This document shows, piece by piece, positions 24,243 through 33,347 of a DNA stretch of 64,000 nucleotides (position 1 is the first letter of the stretch; each line of letters starts with the position of its first letter). Position numbers and translations under genes: made by a program. Origin of the DNA: RGIG5612 sp017511185 (lineage in GTDB: Bacteria > Bacillota > Clostridia > Lachnospirales > Lachnospiraceae); NCBI GenBank assembly GCA_017511185.1, contig JAFWLF010000111.1:1-64000 (forward strand), read 5' to 3'. Below the pieces are notes generated by a model, which worked only from the letters and a program-made list of their open reading frames with translations, was not told where the DNA came from and did not search any database.

Positions 24243-25601
24243 TTAATATGTGATCTTTACCTCTGGTTCGTCGACTGTATTGAAAGAGTCATCATTGATT
24301 GCGAGTTTTACGGAGATTTCTGTAATATCTGATAAAGTCAGATTATTAGTTTCCAAGTCGCTTCCCCGCAATATTATGTCAAGAAGTCCGTATTGTCCTG
24401 GTTGAAACGAAAATGAGTCTATAAGGAACTCGGTCTTCATTTTGTTGACATATGCATCATTATTTCCCGGGATAATAGTCACTTCCTGACTCGATCCGTT
24501 TTTCACCAACAATAACAAATGCAGATCATCGGAATAGGAAGTACTATCTTCAACCAATCCTACATTCTGAATGGTGTAACCATTTGCATCGTAAAGGGTT
24601 TCACCAGCGAACGCTTCTGCAACACCAGTCTTACCAAATACGATCTGAATATCCTTTCCTGCCAGAGTAGTTCCATCTTCTGTCTCAACTTCAAAGGTGC
24701 ATGCATAATCACTGTATTCTTTCATCCCAAGCAGTTCCAAATAGTTTGGGTCCAATAAGTCATCAAATTTGATATTCAGCAAGGCACGTTTCCCTGCCAC
24801 AATGAGTTCAGAGTCTCCATAATCAGATACAACCATACCGTTTACCATAGACTCAGCAGCTCTCGCATACCGATTCTGATCTGACTGATTGATCACTTCC
24901 AGGAGCAGTCCCTGCTCACCATTCTTATTCGTAATCACATAGCTGCATAATACTTTCATATCACTTTCATCGAAAAGTATATCGTCCGAATAGTAGTCGA
25001 TCACGAATCCATACTCCTTTGCCAGTGATTTACTGCCCATTGCGACACGGAAAGTATCAATATCATAATTATAGGTATCGGCTATGGACGTTCGAATCTC
25101 AATCGGTTCTGTTGCCAGATACTCATCATATCCGTCCTTAATCTCAAAACCCAGTCCAATATCAGCAATATCCGTAATCCCATATACCATCAACTGATCA
25201 ATACTAAAGCTCACAGATGCCCTTGCCTTCATTCCCGCATCTACGTCTTCTCCCAAATAGCCATCTGAAATCATATAATTATTTACTGAGGTCATCGGAT
25301 AAAGCGAACCTGAATAGAAGGAGAGATCCTTATTGCTATTGTTTTCGATGAGCAGTCCCAATTCTGCCGAATAACCGTTGTAAGTCAATTCAGTTGCTGT
25401 AATCTTGACGTCCTTTTCATCTACCAGAACAGTCTCATTAATCGTTGCGCTGAAGACAGGTGTCAGGTCTTCTCCTCCTTGATTGATCACTTCGTTTTCC
25501 GGTTTATTTTCATCATCGGTTGTGCTCGGGGAAGAATTCCCACAGGCAGTCAGCGCCAATACCATCAATACTGCTGTTATGATCGATATGATCTTTCTCA
25601 T
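24243..25601 (-). CDS. Large secreted lipoprotein, copy 2
   Basis: This 452-residue lipoprotein is a close paralogue of the 18064-19434 product. It has the same signal peptide with lipobox LTAC, the same acidic linker and the same alternating beta-sandwich-like segments, with scattered substitutions and a few short length differences. Similarity extends past the stop codon (ACTCTAACTGATAGTTATTG in both) and upstream into the end of the XRE gene. AGGAGG precedes the ATG. Unlike copy 1 it has lost its regulator and terminator, so its expression must differ. Function is unknown; it would be exposed on the cell surface. Confidence 0.8.
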   Translation of the reverse strand: MRKIISIITAVLMVLALTACGNSSPSTTDDENKPENEVINQGGEDLTPVFSATINETVLVDEKDVKITATELTYNGYSAELGLLIENNSNKDLSFYSGSLYPMTSVNNYMISDGYLGEDVDAGMKARASVSFSIDQLMVYGITDIADIGLGFEIKDGYDEYLATEPIEIRTSIADTYNYDIDTFRVAMGSKSLAKEYGFVIDYYSDDILFDESDMKVLCSYVITNKNGEQGLLLEVINQSDQNRYARAAESMVNGMVVSDYGDSELIVAGKRALLNIKFDDLLDPNYLELLGMKEYSDYACTFEVETEDGTTLAGKDIQIVFGKTGVAEAFAGETLYDANGYTIQNVGLVEDSTSYSDDLHLLLLVKNGSSQEVTIIPGNNDAYVNKMKTEFLIDSFSFQPGQYGLLDIILRGSDLETNNLTLSDITEISVKLAINDDSFNTVDEPEVKITY

Positions 25602-25642
25602 GTCTTATCCTCCTGCAATTCTGTTATTATCTGATTGAGTGT
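25598..25642 (-). pseudogene. Remnant of the XRE regulator's last codons
   Basis: The minus strand encodes TLNQIITELQEDKT and a stop overlapping the lipoprotein start by ATGA, matching the end of the XRE protein at 19431-19730 residue for residue. Homology stops at 25642-25645. This marks the duplication breakpoint of the XRE-lipoprotein segment. Confidence 0.8.
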
Positions 25643-25654
25643 CTATCCCCTAAA

Positions 25655-26791
25655 TCAGAATAAATCAAACAATTCCATCGGCCAGCGGAGGTATTTTTGT
25701 GTCCATTTTTTACTCTGCTTTCCGCCTAATGTAAGGTTATCCACTCCCAAGCTGAGATCATCTGCAATCTCCAGAATGAGGTCTTTCAGTTCCAGGTCTT
25801 TTACGAACTTCTCAGGGATCCTGCTGAATCCGATATGTGCCCCGACGATATTGCCGGTGATGGCTCCAGTAGAATCACTGTCACCCTCATGGTTCACTGC
25901 AGCAATCAAAGCCTTCTCAATATCCTCCGGGTATTTCAAGGAACAGTACACGGCGATTGCAAGTGCCTCGTCACCGGTCCAACCCTGTCCGAGCTTATGG
26001 ATGGCATCAAGGTCATCGATATCTTCCTGTGATAATTCAATGGCTTTTTCCATCAATTCCACGAACGCTCTGATATGCTCCATATCCCCAAACAGTTCTG
26101 TTATGTTCACCATTGCAGCATCAACAGCTTCCCTCATGGATATGTCATTGCGGGAAAGCCTTCCCGTCAGGTCGGCCAGCATAGCTCCCGGAATGAACCC
26201 AAGATCGTGACCGTGTGTTATCGCGGCTGCTCCAGCACCAAGCTCATCCACCATTTTATAGTTAGTATCTGTTGTCCCCATCAGAAGGCCAACCGGAGCA
26301 ACTCTCATCACGCCCCCGCAGCCTTTGCTGTTGTTGATGCGGTATCCAATGCCTCCCATTTCTCCAGAGAAAAGAGCTGAAAGGCAGGTATTGCCCGGTG
26401 CTCTTCGGTCATACAGCCCCCGCTCGTCTGCAAGCCACGTCAGCCCCGGGTGCTCTGGATAATCTTCTGGAGCCTGTGTATGGAGCCAGTCCAGGTAGCT
26501 CAGATAAATAAACGGTTCCATTGTCTTGAAAAAACCCCTCTGCATGGCTACAGAATTGCCTGTCAGAAGGCCTGCTGCAGTGAACAGGGTCATCTGTGTA
26601 TCGTCAGAAATCAGGGCCTTACCATCGATCAGCTCAAATTCCGTGATGCCGGAAGGACCGTATTTCTCGAAAATAGAAGCTTCATCCTGAAACTCGATGG
26701 CATACCCAAGGGCATCCCCTGCTGCTCCACCTATCAGGCTTCCTCTTACTCTGTCATTTAATTCTACCAGCCAGTCTTTACTCTTCTTCAT
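25655..26791 (-). CDS. ADP-ribosylglycohydrolase family protein
   Basis: This 378-residue protein has the ARH-fold signatures: GSLIGGAAGDALG at about 17-29, ISDDTQMTLFTA (metal-binding Asp pair at about 62-66) and NHEGDSDSTGAITGN (second metal-binding cluster near 307). The family removes ADP-ribose from proteins, nucleic acids or small molecules, or cleaves ADP-ribosyl acceptors; DraG is an example. No ADP-ribosyltransferase partner is visible nearby. AAGGAG precedes the ATG by about ten bases. It stands 57 bp after the 26849-27619 gene and may be transcribed with it. Confidence 0.9.
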   Translation of the reverse strand: MKKSKDWLVELNDRVRGSLIGGAAGDALGYAIEFQDEASIFEKYGPSGITEFELIDGKALISDDTQMTLFTAAGLLTGNSVAMQRGFFKTMEPFIYLSYLDWLHTQAPEDYPEHPGLTWLADERGLYDRRAPGNTCLSALFSGEMGGIGYRINNSKGCGGVMRVAPVGLLMGTTDTNYKMVDELGAGAAAITHGHDLGFIPGAMLADLTGRLSRNDISMREAVDAAMVNITELFGDMEHIRAFVELMEKAIELSQEDIDDLDAIHKLGQGWTGDEALAIAVYCSLKYPEDIEKALIAAVNHEGDSDSTGAITGNIVGAHIGFSRIPEKFVKDLELKDLILEIADDLSLGVDNLTLGGKQSKKWTQKYLRWPMELFDLF

Positions 26792-26848
26792 TGGTATCTT
26801 ATCTCCTTATAAAATATATAACCCTTGAAATTTCCCCTTCGGAGGCTT

Positions 26849-27619
26849 TTAATGGTGTGCATCCCAATACTGCTCTGCTTCGTCAAAATCTATAAATTCG
26901 TTATAATAATCTTCCCAGAAATCATCTTCATTCGCATAGTCTTTTGCGTTATACGGATCCGTTTTGGTGGATGTATTATGTCCGGAGTTGGAAGATGGAC
27001 GTCCCGATCCGGAAGATGAGGAAGAATTACTACTGTTGCTCGGCTTGTAACTCGATGGAAGATCATATCCATATCTCCGGTGGTATTCATCGTCTAGCTC
27101 AAAAAAGTAGTCTAGTATAAACTCTCGCTGCTCTGGTGTAACATCCTTCAGCATTGTTTGTCCCACCGTTTTGTATGCAGCTTTCAGATCTCCTTCTTCA
27201 TACTGTTTCTTGCCTTTGCAGTACAGATAAAAATCTCTTGCTCCTTTGTAATCGATTCTGTTAAGAGATTCGAATGTATCGATTGCGTCTTTCCAATTTC
27301 CCTGCATCGTTATCTCAACTGCCTTATTATAGGTTGCTTCTCTTTTTCTGCTGACATTTGTGCTGAGGATTACAATGATGATCGCTAACCCTATTGCTAT
27401 AAGTACAGAGACCACGACCCACTTTATGATCCGTTTTTTCTTTAATTCCGAGGGTTGCTTCAAAACAGATTCAGGGATCACCTGCTCTGGAATAAGCGCA
27501 GATAAATCATATATATCCTTCAGTTCTTCTTCTGTAACTTCCGGATGCATTTCTAGTATTTCCTTCAGCGAGTATAATCCGCTGTCGATATCTTGTTGGA
27601 TTTTGTCGTTGTAATTCAA
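26849..27619 (-). CDS. Single-pass membrane protein with TPR-like region and Ser-rich linker
   Basis: This 256-residue protein is not assigned. The first 65 residues are cytoplasmic (YSLKEILEMHPEVTEEELKDIYDL), then one TM helix (IIKWVVVSVLIAIGLAIIIVIL), then a TPR-like pair (KAVEITMQGNWKDAIDTFESL, QYEEGDLKAAYKTVGQTM), a Ser/Asn/Gly-rich linker and a C-terminal motif DFDEAEQYWDAHH. The only plausible start is a TTG at 27619, 17 bp after the preceding gene's stop, without a clear ribosome binding site, so the start is uncertain. A copy of its last residues is found at 22708-22761. Confidence 0.6.
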   Translation of the reverse strand: MNYNDKIQQDIDSGLYSLKEILEMHPEVTEEELKDIYDLSALIPEQVIPESVLKQPSELKKKRIIKWVVVSVLIAIGLAIIIVILSTNVSRKREATYNKAVEITMQGNWKDAIDTFESLNRIDYKGARDFYLYCKGKKQYEEGDLKAAYKTVGQTMLKDVTPEQREFILDYFFELDDEYHRRYGYDLPSSYKPSNSSNSSSSSGSGRPSSNSGHNTSTKTDPYNAKDYANEDDFWEDYYNEFIDFDEAEQYWDAHH

Positions 27620-27635
27620 ATTCTATTAATGTGTC

Positions 27636-28583
27636 TTATCTTGGCGTAATTGAGTTTGCCATCTCAATTATATTGGCAAAATCAGTTAGTTCTTTTATGG
27701 CTTCAAAGCATTGATTCAGTTCATCTCTATCAACATATTCAAAACCTTTCATGATATCCAGCTGTGGAACATGAATACGAAACAGTACAGATTTTTTAGT
27801 TTTAATAACAGTCAAATCCGATATCTTGTGCTGCCTTGCCCAGTCCGCGATGATTTTTGCCTTATCAGTTTTCTCAGATGCTTTTGGAAAAGTAAGGTCT
27901 ACGAATCCTTCCTGAATCTTGTGATTAATATAAGCACGTCCCAGTTCAGTTCGATAATCAGTCCACCATCCGTTTCTGTCTTCTTTTGTGCTAAGGTCCA
28001 GAGATGGATAATTCTCTTTCTGGTAACTAATATATTGCTTTAGAAAAGCATTTGCTTTTTCGTTCACATTAGCAACTGGTGGTTTTTTAGCTTTAGTTAT
28101 TGCCTGTTCTAATTGCTGGCTGCGAAATGCGCTCAGTGGGTCATCTTTACTATCAAAAAACCGTTTACATTCTTCATAAGTAAGAAGATGCTCATATAGT
28201 TTTGCTTCATCATTATGTTCGTAGTACTTTTTCGGGCAGATAATAAAAACTCTGTAGTCTTTGTACTCCCCTTCCTTTACGCCTTTTTTTCCGCGCTTAA
28301 TATATCTGTTATGTTGTTCAGGCATAGCCATTGCATCGATTTTATCTTCAATTAGCAATGCATATTTTTTTCTTTTTACGTCAATAGTAACTGTGATGTC
28401 TGACTCTCCCAGTTTGCTATCTGCTTTTGACAATTCTACACTTAAGACTTGAAACGGTTTTTCTTTTAAATCCGTTTTATTAATTAGCAATTGGCAAAAG
28501 TCAGGATCCGTTAATATGGATTCTGCAAACAACAAATCCATATCTCTTTCACTAATAGTGTTGTTAAAATTTAATGAAACCAT
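27636..28583 (-). CDS. PD-(D/E)XK nuclease superfamily protein
   Basis: This 315-residue protein has an N-terminal PD-(D/E)XK core: ESDITVTIDVKRKKYALLIEDKIDA (D near 60, E-D-K near 78-80) followed by MPEQHNRYIKRGKKG, typical of the PD-(D/E)XK nuclease family found in defence loci. It probably cleaves DNA; target and partner are unknown. GGAGGT precedes the ATG. It is the gene after the MazG-like protein on the same strand (18 bp gap), so it probably belongs to the DUF2075-MazG unit. Confidence 0.8.
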   Translation of the reverse strand: MVSLNFNNTISERDMDLLFAESILTDPDFCQLLINKTDLKEKPFQVLSVELSKADSKLGESDITVTIDVKRKKYALLIEDKIDAMAMPEQHNRYIKRGKKGVKEGEYKDYRVFIICPKKYYEHNDEAKLYEHLLTYEECKRFFDSKDDPLSAFRSQQLEQAITKAKKPPVANVNEKANAFLKQYISYQKENYPSLDLSTKEDRNGWWTDYRTELGRAYINHKIQEGFVDLTFPKASEKTDKAKIIADWARQHKISDLTVIKTKKSVLFRIHVPQLDIMKGFEYVDRDELNQCFEAIKELTDFANIIEMANSITPR

Positions 28584-28601
28584 AAATGACCTCCACCACT
28601 T

Positions 28602-28922
28602 TTAAAGCTGATCATACTTATCCGCTTTACCTTTAGCCTTCTCTATCGGGTATTTCTTTTCATTTTGTTCCATTTTTCTGTTAACAATTTCATCTTCGTC
28701 TAATCCCAGTTTTTCCAGCATATTCCGACAATAAACCAAAACGTCTGCCAGTTCTTCTTTCACATGTTCCAGATCATAATTCTCTTCGTCCCATTGAAAA
28801 CACTCCAACAATTCATTTGCCTCAATGGAAATGGACTTGGCAAGATTTGCCGGCGAATGAAACTGATCCCAGTTCCGATCTTCTGTAAATCTTCTGATTC
28901 TTTCAATTGTTTCCGGTCTCAT
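28602..28922 (-). CDS. MazG-like nucleotide pyrophosphohydrolase
   Basis: This 106-residue all-alpha NTP pyrophosphohydrolase has the motifs SISIEANELLECFQWDEEN and HVKEELADVLVYCRNM, matching the EExx-ExxD metal-binding helices of the RS21-C6/MazG-like group. It hydrolyses nucleoside triphosphates to monophosphates. The ATG overlaps the stop of the DUF2075 gene by ATGA, with GAGG upstream, so it is translationally coupled to it. DUF2075 and a small MazG-like protein are often adjacent in bacterial genomes, which suggests a joint nucleotide-linked defence or housekeeping role. Confidence 0.85.
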   Translation of the reverse strand: MRPETIERIRRFTEDRNWDQFHSPANLAKSISIEANELLECFQWDEENYDLEHVKEELADVLVYCRNMLEKLGLDEDEIVNRKMEQNEKKYPIEKAKGKADKYDQL

Positions 28923-30796
28923 CTTTTTACCTCTTCTCGCAGCATGGTGCGAATATGTTTCGCCAGCTCTTCTTCTTCGCAATAGATATAGCATCCCTTC
29001 TGGCCTCTGGTTAAAAGCGTCTTGTATGTGTTCTTAATCAGGCGCTCTGCGACATCGTCCGCTGCAGTTCTGATTCCCGATGATTTATCATCTCTGGAGA
29101 TTTTGCTACGATCCGTCACCACACTTCCGCTCTCTGGGTCATATCTGAGATCTTTGCCGATCAACACACCGATATAATCGAATTCTAATCCCTGTGCGGT
29201 ATGGATACACCCAACCTGCTCAAATGACTTTGGATTGATTGCCCAGATTTTATCTTTTTCAAGATTCCATTGCGCTTTAAATCCATTTTGCAGATAAATG
29301 TCATAATCTCCGCGGTGGTTCTTTACATCCCAGTCATAGCAGTACCCGGCTACCATTCTGGCCTTGTTGTTAATCTGATTGAGTTCCCGAAGGGCATCTC
29401 GCATCTCGTTCGGGTCATTAAACACCCGAAAATCAAACTGCATCTCACTCCAGTCAACATCAACTGTCTCTCCAATCTGCAGAATATTGTTTACAAACTG
29501 GATGTACTGATCACTTCCATTACACCGGAACTGCGACCGAAGTACGGTCTCGTCATTCATCGTAATATGACTTCCAGAATACGCAGCCCATTTCCGGATT
29601 TCTGCAATCGATCCTATATCCTTTGTTGTGATTTGCTGATCTTCATCCAGCAGAAAAACGGTGAATAGGGATGCATTGATACATTCTTTTACCTGATTCT
29701 CACCATTCCAGTCCCCATACATTTTTGTGACCAGACGATGTGTCTCGTCTACGATAAGACAGTCATAAAAATTAGGTGCGAGATTGCATAGATTAAATGG
29801 GGATCTGAATAGTTGTTTTATATTGACCTGTGCCTTCAGATCAGATTTAGTCAGCAACTTCTGATATGCTTCTCTTGGAGCGCTATTTTTAGTGCAATAA
29901 CTGGCATTCAACCCTTTTGAAATAAATTCTTTAAGAAGATTAATTGCAAGGACAGATTTTCCCGTCCCAGGCCCACCTTGAATGATGATCGTTCTCTTCT
30001 TTAAGTCCTTTTTACACTGATCCATAATCTTTTTACACATATCAAAGACTACGGCCTGATCATCAAGCAGGATAAACTCTTCGTTTCCTTTCATCAGAGA
30101 AACAAGACAGTCCTGCAAGGCTTTCGAAGGTCGAATCCTGCCATTATCGATCTTGTATAGCAGATCTCCTGATGCTGATCGTTTTGTAATGAACTTCTTG
30201 ATATAACTTCTGAGTCTGAGAGTCTGACTCTTATCAAAGAGAGGTGCTTCTTCATTCCAGATCTTGTATATCACGTCATCAAGTGGAGTTCTTAATTCTG
30301 GTGAGCAGTTATGAAGGTACGCACATGGCCAAATACCTATCTTTTCATCCTGCACTTGTTCGGAAGAATTTTTTATAAATGTTGCATATGCATATGCCTG
30401 ATAAGACGGATGATTAACGATTCGATAGCCTCCCCCAGTGAAAGCACGAACACTATGCTGCATAATATCATCGACTTTTTCTGCTTTATCCCACTGCTTA
30501 AGTTCTACTACAACTACATTGCTCTGATCATCCTTATCAGCGCCTGCAATCATAAAGTCGACTCGTTTAGATGTTCTTGGAATTTGATATTCGACTGCAA
30601 CTTCAACATCATTAGGTATTTCCGGATCGTCAATAGCAGAGCGCATAAAATGAAGCGAATTCTGCCAAGAATGATATTCTGCCATCTGTCCTCCGGAGAT
30701 ATGCTTCTCCCGCAGGTTCTGCAGAATAATGTCAGAGATTCTGTTCAGATTCACATCATCATTAAATTGAGCTTTTGTTGCGTTGTAAACAATCAT
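28919..30796 (-). CDS. DUF2075 DNA/RNA helicase-domain protein with N-terminal nuclease-like domain
   Basis: This 625-residue protein has a PD-(D/E)XK-like N-terminal region (VEYQIPRTSKRVDFMIAG and VVVVELKQW, about 66-101). A P-loop NTPase/helicase follows with IIQGGPGTGKSVLAINLL (Walker A near 275), LIVDETHRL (Walker B near 350), and later HTAQGLEFDYIGVLIG and LTRGQKGCYIY, helicase motifs of the DUF2075 (Schlafen-like) family. It ends in ATGA overlap with the MazG-like gene. The ribosome binding site is poor. The first 11 codons recur as a stub at 39327-39374 on the other side of the HXS operon. Confidence 0.85.
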   Translation of the reverse strand: MIVYNATKAQFNDDVNLNRISDIILQNLREKHISGGQMAEYHSWQNSLHFMRSAIDDPEIPNDVEVAVEYQIPRTSKRVDFMIAGADKDDQSNVVVVELKQWDKAEKVDDIMQHSVRAFTGGGYRIVNHPSYQAYAYATFIKNSSEQVQDEKIGIWPCAYLHNCSPELRTPLDDVIYKIWNEEAPLFDKSQTLRLRSYIKKFITKRSASGDLLYKIDNGRIRPSKALQDCLVSLMKGNEEFILLDDQAVVFDMCKKIMDQCKKDLKKRTIIIQGGPGTGKSVLAINLLKEFISKGLNASYCTKNSAPREAYQKLLTKSDLKAQVNIKQLFRSPFNLCNLAPNFYDCLIVDETHRLVTKMYGDWNGENQVKECINASLFTVFLLDEDQQITTKDIGSIAEIRKWAAYSGSHITMNDETVLRSQFRCNGSDQYIQFVNNILQIGETVDVDWSEMQFDFRVFNDPNEMRDALRELNQINNKARMVAGYCYDWDVKNHRGDYDIYLQNGFKAQWNLEKDKIWAINPKSFEQVGCIHTAQGLEFDYIGVLIGKDLRYDPESGSVVTDRSKISRDDKSSGIRTAADDVAERLIKNTYKTLLTRGQKGCYIYCEEEELAKHIRTMLREEVKR

Positions 30797-30877
30797 TTCT
30801 TTTTACGTTGATTATCTTTCTATTACTATTATTCCATAACAATAAGAACTATTCCTGAATAATCTTGAAGAAATCTT

Positions 30878-32236
30878 TCAGGCCAGTTTTTCCTTTTGTT
30901 CCTCTTTTTGCTGTTCTATATTGAGCTTTTGTTTGTTCAGTAATTCGAGTTCTTTTGCGATATTGTTTTTTTCTTTTTCATCTTTGGCCATCTGCCTATC
31001 TATTTTCTTTACCTCGTCCTGCTTATGCTGTAATTCTTGCTGCAATTCATTGATCTGTAGGTTCTTTTTTTCAATCGCATTCGCAAAAGATATAATCTGT
31101 TTCTCTGCTTCTTCTATATCGGCCTGCGAATCGGTCAGTTTCTTTGTGATATCCTGCAGATTCTTATCCAAAAGCATTTGTTCTTCACTATACTCATTAA
31201 TCATTCGCTCAAAATCTATATTAATACCAAGGATTACCTGGTTGACATCTTCGATCCGTTTTTGGCATCTTATGATATCTATTCTGTTTTCTTCTTTTTT
31301 CTGAAATAGGTTTTCATACTCTGCTGCTTTCTTCTTTTTAGAAAGGGACGCCTTTCCAGCTTGCTCTTTATTTTGCCTCTCATCCATTTCTATTTTGTCT
31401 TTTGTATCCAATAAAAGTTCTAAAACCATATTTTCCATTTTCTTTATTTGGATACTTAGCCTCGCTTTTTTATCTGCCTCTTGTCTTAATTCTTTTATCT
31501 GACATTCTAAAAATCTTTCTCTTTCTTGTTTTTCGGATAAGTCCTTGTTCAGGTTCCGTGTGATCTCCTGGTACCCTTTCCGTTTGAGCTCCTGATCATA
31601 TCTCATGTTTTTAAGCTCATTTTGTTCGGATTCTATTTCTGTCTTGGTAATGTTTAATCTTTGTTCTATTTCAGAGAGTTCCTCGGATTTATAGTGGTAC
31701 AGTTCCTGCTGTGTTTCAATTTGATAATTTGCTTCTTCCAGTTCTTCTTCTTTGTCTTTTATTTTTTTGGTGACCGTATCAAATTCCTCTTCCAGTGTTT
31801 TCAGCTGCACGGATGGAAGGTTCTCATATATTTTTGCCCATTTTCTGGCGAGTATCCTGTATTTGGTTTTTACCGTATACTTGAAAGTTTTCTTTTCTTT
31901 AAATACTTCAATGGGAAGAAAAATATGAAGTTTTTCATAGCTGTCGCTCATCATTTGGGCAATTGTCTCAAGCCTAGTGTCATATGGATTCTCGTCCCGG
32001 ATCGTCTCCCCTATTTCATCTAATTGATCCATTACCTCTTGCAGCTCTTCAGCATGTTTCGTGATCACTTCTTCTGTATTGTCATATATTTTTTTAATAC
32101 GCCCATCATTTGATCGCGTGATCGGTGTCACTCTTTCTTTTAAGATCGCTGCATTGCTTTCCTGCAACTCCCTTTCCAGATCCCGTGGGAAGGCCGATAT
32201 GTATTTGTACATGATGGAAACATTTTTCTTAATCAT
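30878..32236 (-). CDS. Long coiled-coil protein of the HXS operon
   Basis: This 452-residue protein is almost entirely coiled coil from about 150 to the end (for example EEEFDTVTKKIKDKEEELEE and AKELELLNKQKLNIEQQKEE), with a short globular N-terminal part (MYKYISAFPRDLERELQESN). No catalytic motif, membrane helix or signal peptide is seen. It starts inside the end of the XpaC-like gene (8-bp overlap) and is the last gene of the HXS operon. It may form a scaffold or fibre partner for the XpaC-like membrane protein. About 80 bp separate it from the DUF2075 gene, with no obvious terminator. Confidence 0.8.
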   Translation of the reverse strand: MIKKNVSIMYKYISAFPRDLERELQESNAAILKERVTPITRSNDGRIKKIYDNTEEVITKHAEELQEVMDQLDEIGETIRDENPYDTRLETIAQMMSDSYEKLHIFLPIEVFKEKKTFKYTVKTKYRILARKWAKIYENLPSVQLKTLEEEFDTVTKKIKDKEEELEEANYQIETQQELYHYKSEELSEIEQRLNITKTEIESEQNELKNMRYDQELKRKGYQEITRNLNKDLSEKQERERFLECQIKELRQEADKKARLSIQIKKMENMVLELLLDTKDKIEMDERQNKEQAGKASLSKKKKAAEYENLFQKKEENRIDIIRCQKRIEDVNQVILGINIDFERMINEYSEEQMLLDKNLQDITKKLTDSQADIEEAEKQIISFANAIEKKNLQINELQQELQHKQDEVKKIDRQMAKDEKEKNNIAKELELLNKQKLNIEQQKEEQKEKLA

Positions 32237-33338
32237 TGTTATTCTCTTTATATTCTGTCATTGTTTGCATTAATACTTCCATAGAGAATGCCATCTCCCG
32301 GTCCCGACAGAATCCATGGAATAAAGTTCCATAAGCCTGGTTTAGGACATCTAATGCAGTTACGATTACGTTATTCACGGCTCCGGCATTTTGTTCGATT
32401 TCCATTTGTTTTTCTAATAATTTTTCAAATGTCGATAAATAATAACTGATAAAGATCCCCATTTTATCTGCCTGGGTCGGATCCGTTTCTATCTCCAGGA
32501 AAACCTCCCCCAATAGATCTTCCATTTGTCTTATCTTTTCGGATACGTCGGCGTTTCGGATCTTTTCACCGCTCCTACGGATAACGTTCCGATAACTATT
32601 CCCCATTGACAAAACCTGCTCGATCTCATCGGTTTGTTCCCTGATCCATTGTCCTTCTGTTGCACGATCGCGATAGTACCTTTCAAATACTTCTGGATTA
32701 TTTTGATATTCGCCAAATAACTGGTCCGAGGCAATAAAAAGAGCGCCTCCTGCTCCAAAATGACCCTGTGGGATCAATTGGATCCGAATCGCCTTTTCCA
32801 GGTCTGTTTGTATGGTATCCATTTCTATATTGGTTAATTGCACTAATTCTTCCAGTGTTTTGACCGGATGAGTTTTTAGTATTTGGTAATACTTCGCATA
32901 TCTTCGATTGAACTCTTCATTCTTTGGAAAAGACCGTAAAAGCAGGACATTTGCAATAATTATAATAGCCGCAATAACCGCCATGATGACGCAGATCATC
33001 CTGTAAGTGGCCGAAAGGATGCTAATGCAAGCCGAAATCAAAAAAATAAAAATGAATAGGACTGCCAGTATGAGGCATATCACTTTCAGGTATTTATTTC
33101 CTGTTCTTACATCCGAGGCAAAGACAAACGGCTCCTTTGCTGGTCCAGGAGCCAAAAAATGATACAAAGTCCGGTTGATGTTTACATATTCGCCTGCATC
33201 CGCGCTATCCTGGATGGTTCCTGCAATAACCTCTGCGTCTTGAACAAAGTCCCCTGTTTTTTCAATGGTTAATTGCACGGGAACTCCTGCTTGTACCTCT
33301 GTTATTATATTTTTTTTCAAAAAATCAAATAGGCCCAT
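32229..33338 (-). CDS. XpaC-like membrane protein of the HXS operon
   Basis: This 369-residue protein has an N-terminal domain, two adjacent membrane helices (about 84-106 and 108-128) and a cytoplasmic alpha-rich C-terminus. The section GIFISYYLSTFEKLLEKQMEIE followed by LNQAYGTLFHGFCRDREMAFSMEVLMQTM resembles the XpaC / 5-bromo-4-chloroindolyl phosphate hydrolysis family, whose members work beside TelA/KlaA-type coiled proteins. Here the partner could be the adjacent long coiled-coil protein. The biochemical role is unknown. It lies 9 bp downstream of the hxsA-like gene and overlaps the next gene. Confidence 0.75.
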   Translation of the reverse strand: MGLFDFLKKNIITEVQAGVPVQLTIEKTGDFVQDAEVIAGTIQDSADAGEYVNINRTLYHFLAPGPAKEPFVFASDVRTGNKYLKVICLILAVLFIFIFLISACISILSATYRMICVIMAVIAAIIIIANVLLLRSFPKNEEFNRRYAKYYQILKTHPVKTLEELVQLTNIEMDTIQTDLEKAIRIQLIPQGHFGAGGALFIASDQLFGEYQNNPEVFERYYRDRATEGQWIREQTDEIEQVLSMGNSYRNVIRRSGEKIRNADVSEKIRQMEDLLGEVFLEIETDPTQADKMGIFISYYLSTFEKLLEKQMEIEQNAGAVNNVIVTALDVLNQAYGTLFHGFCRDREMAFSMEVLMQTMTEYKENNND

Positions 33339-33347
33339 TTTCCCTCA

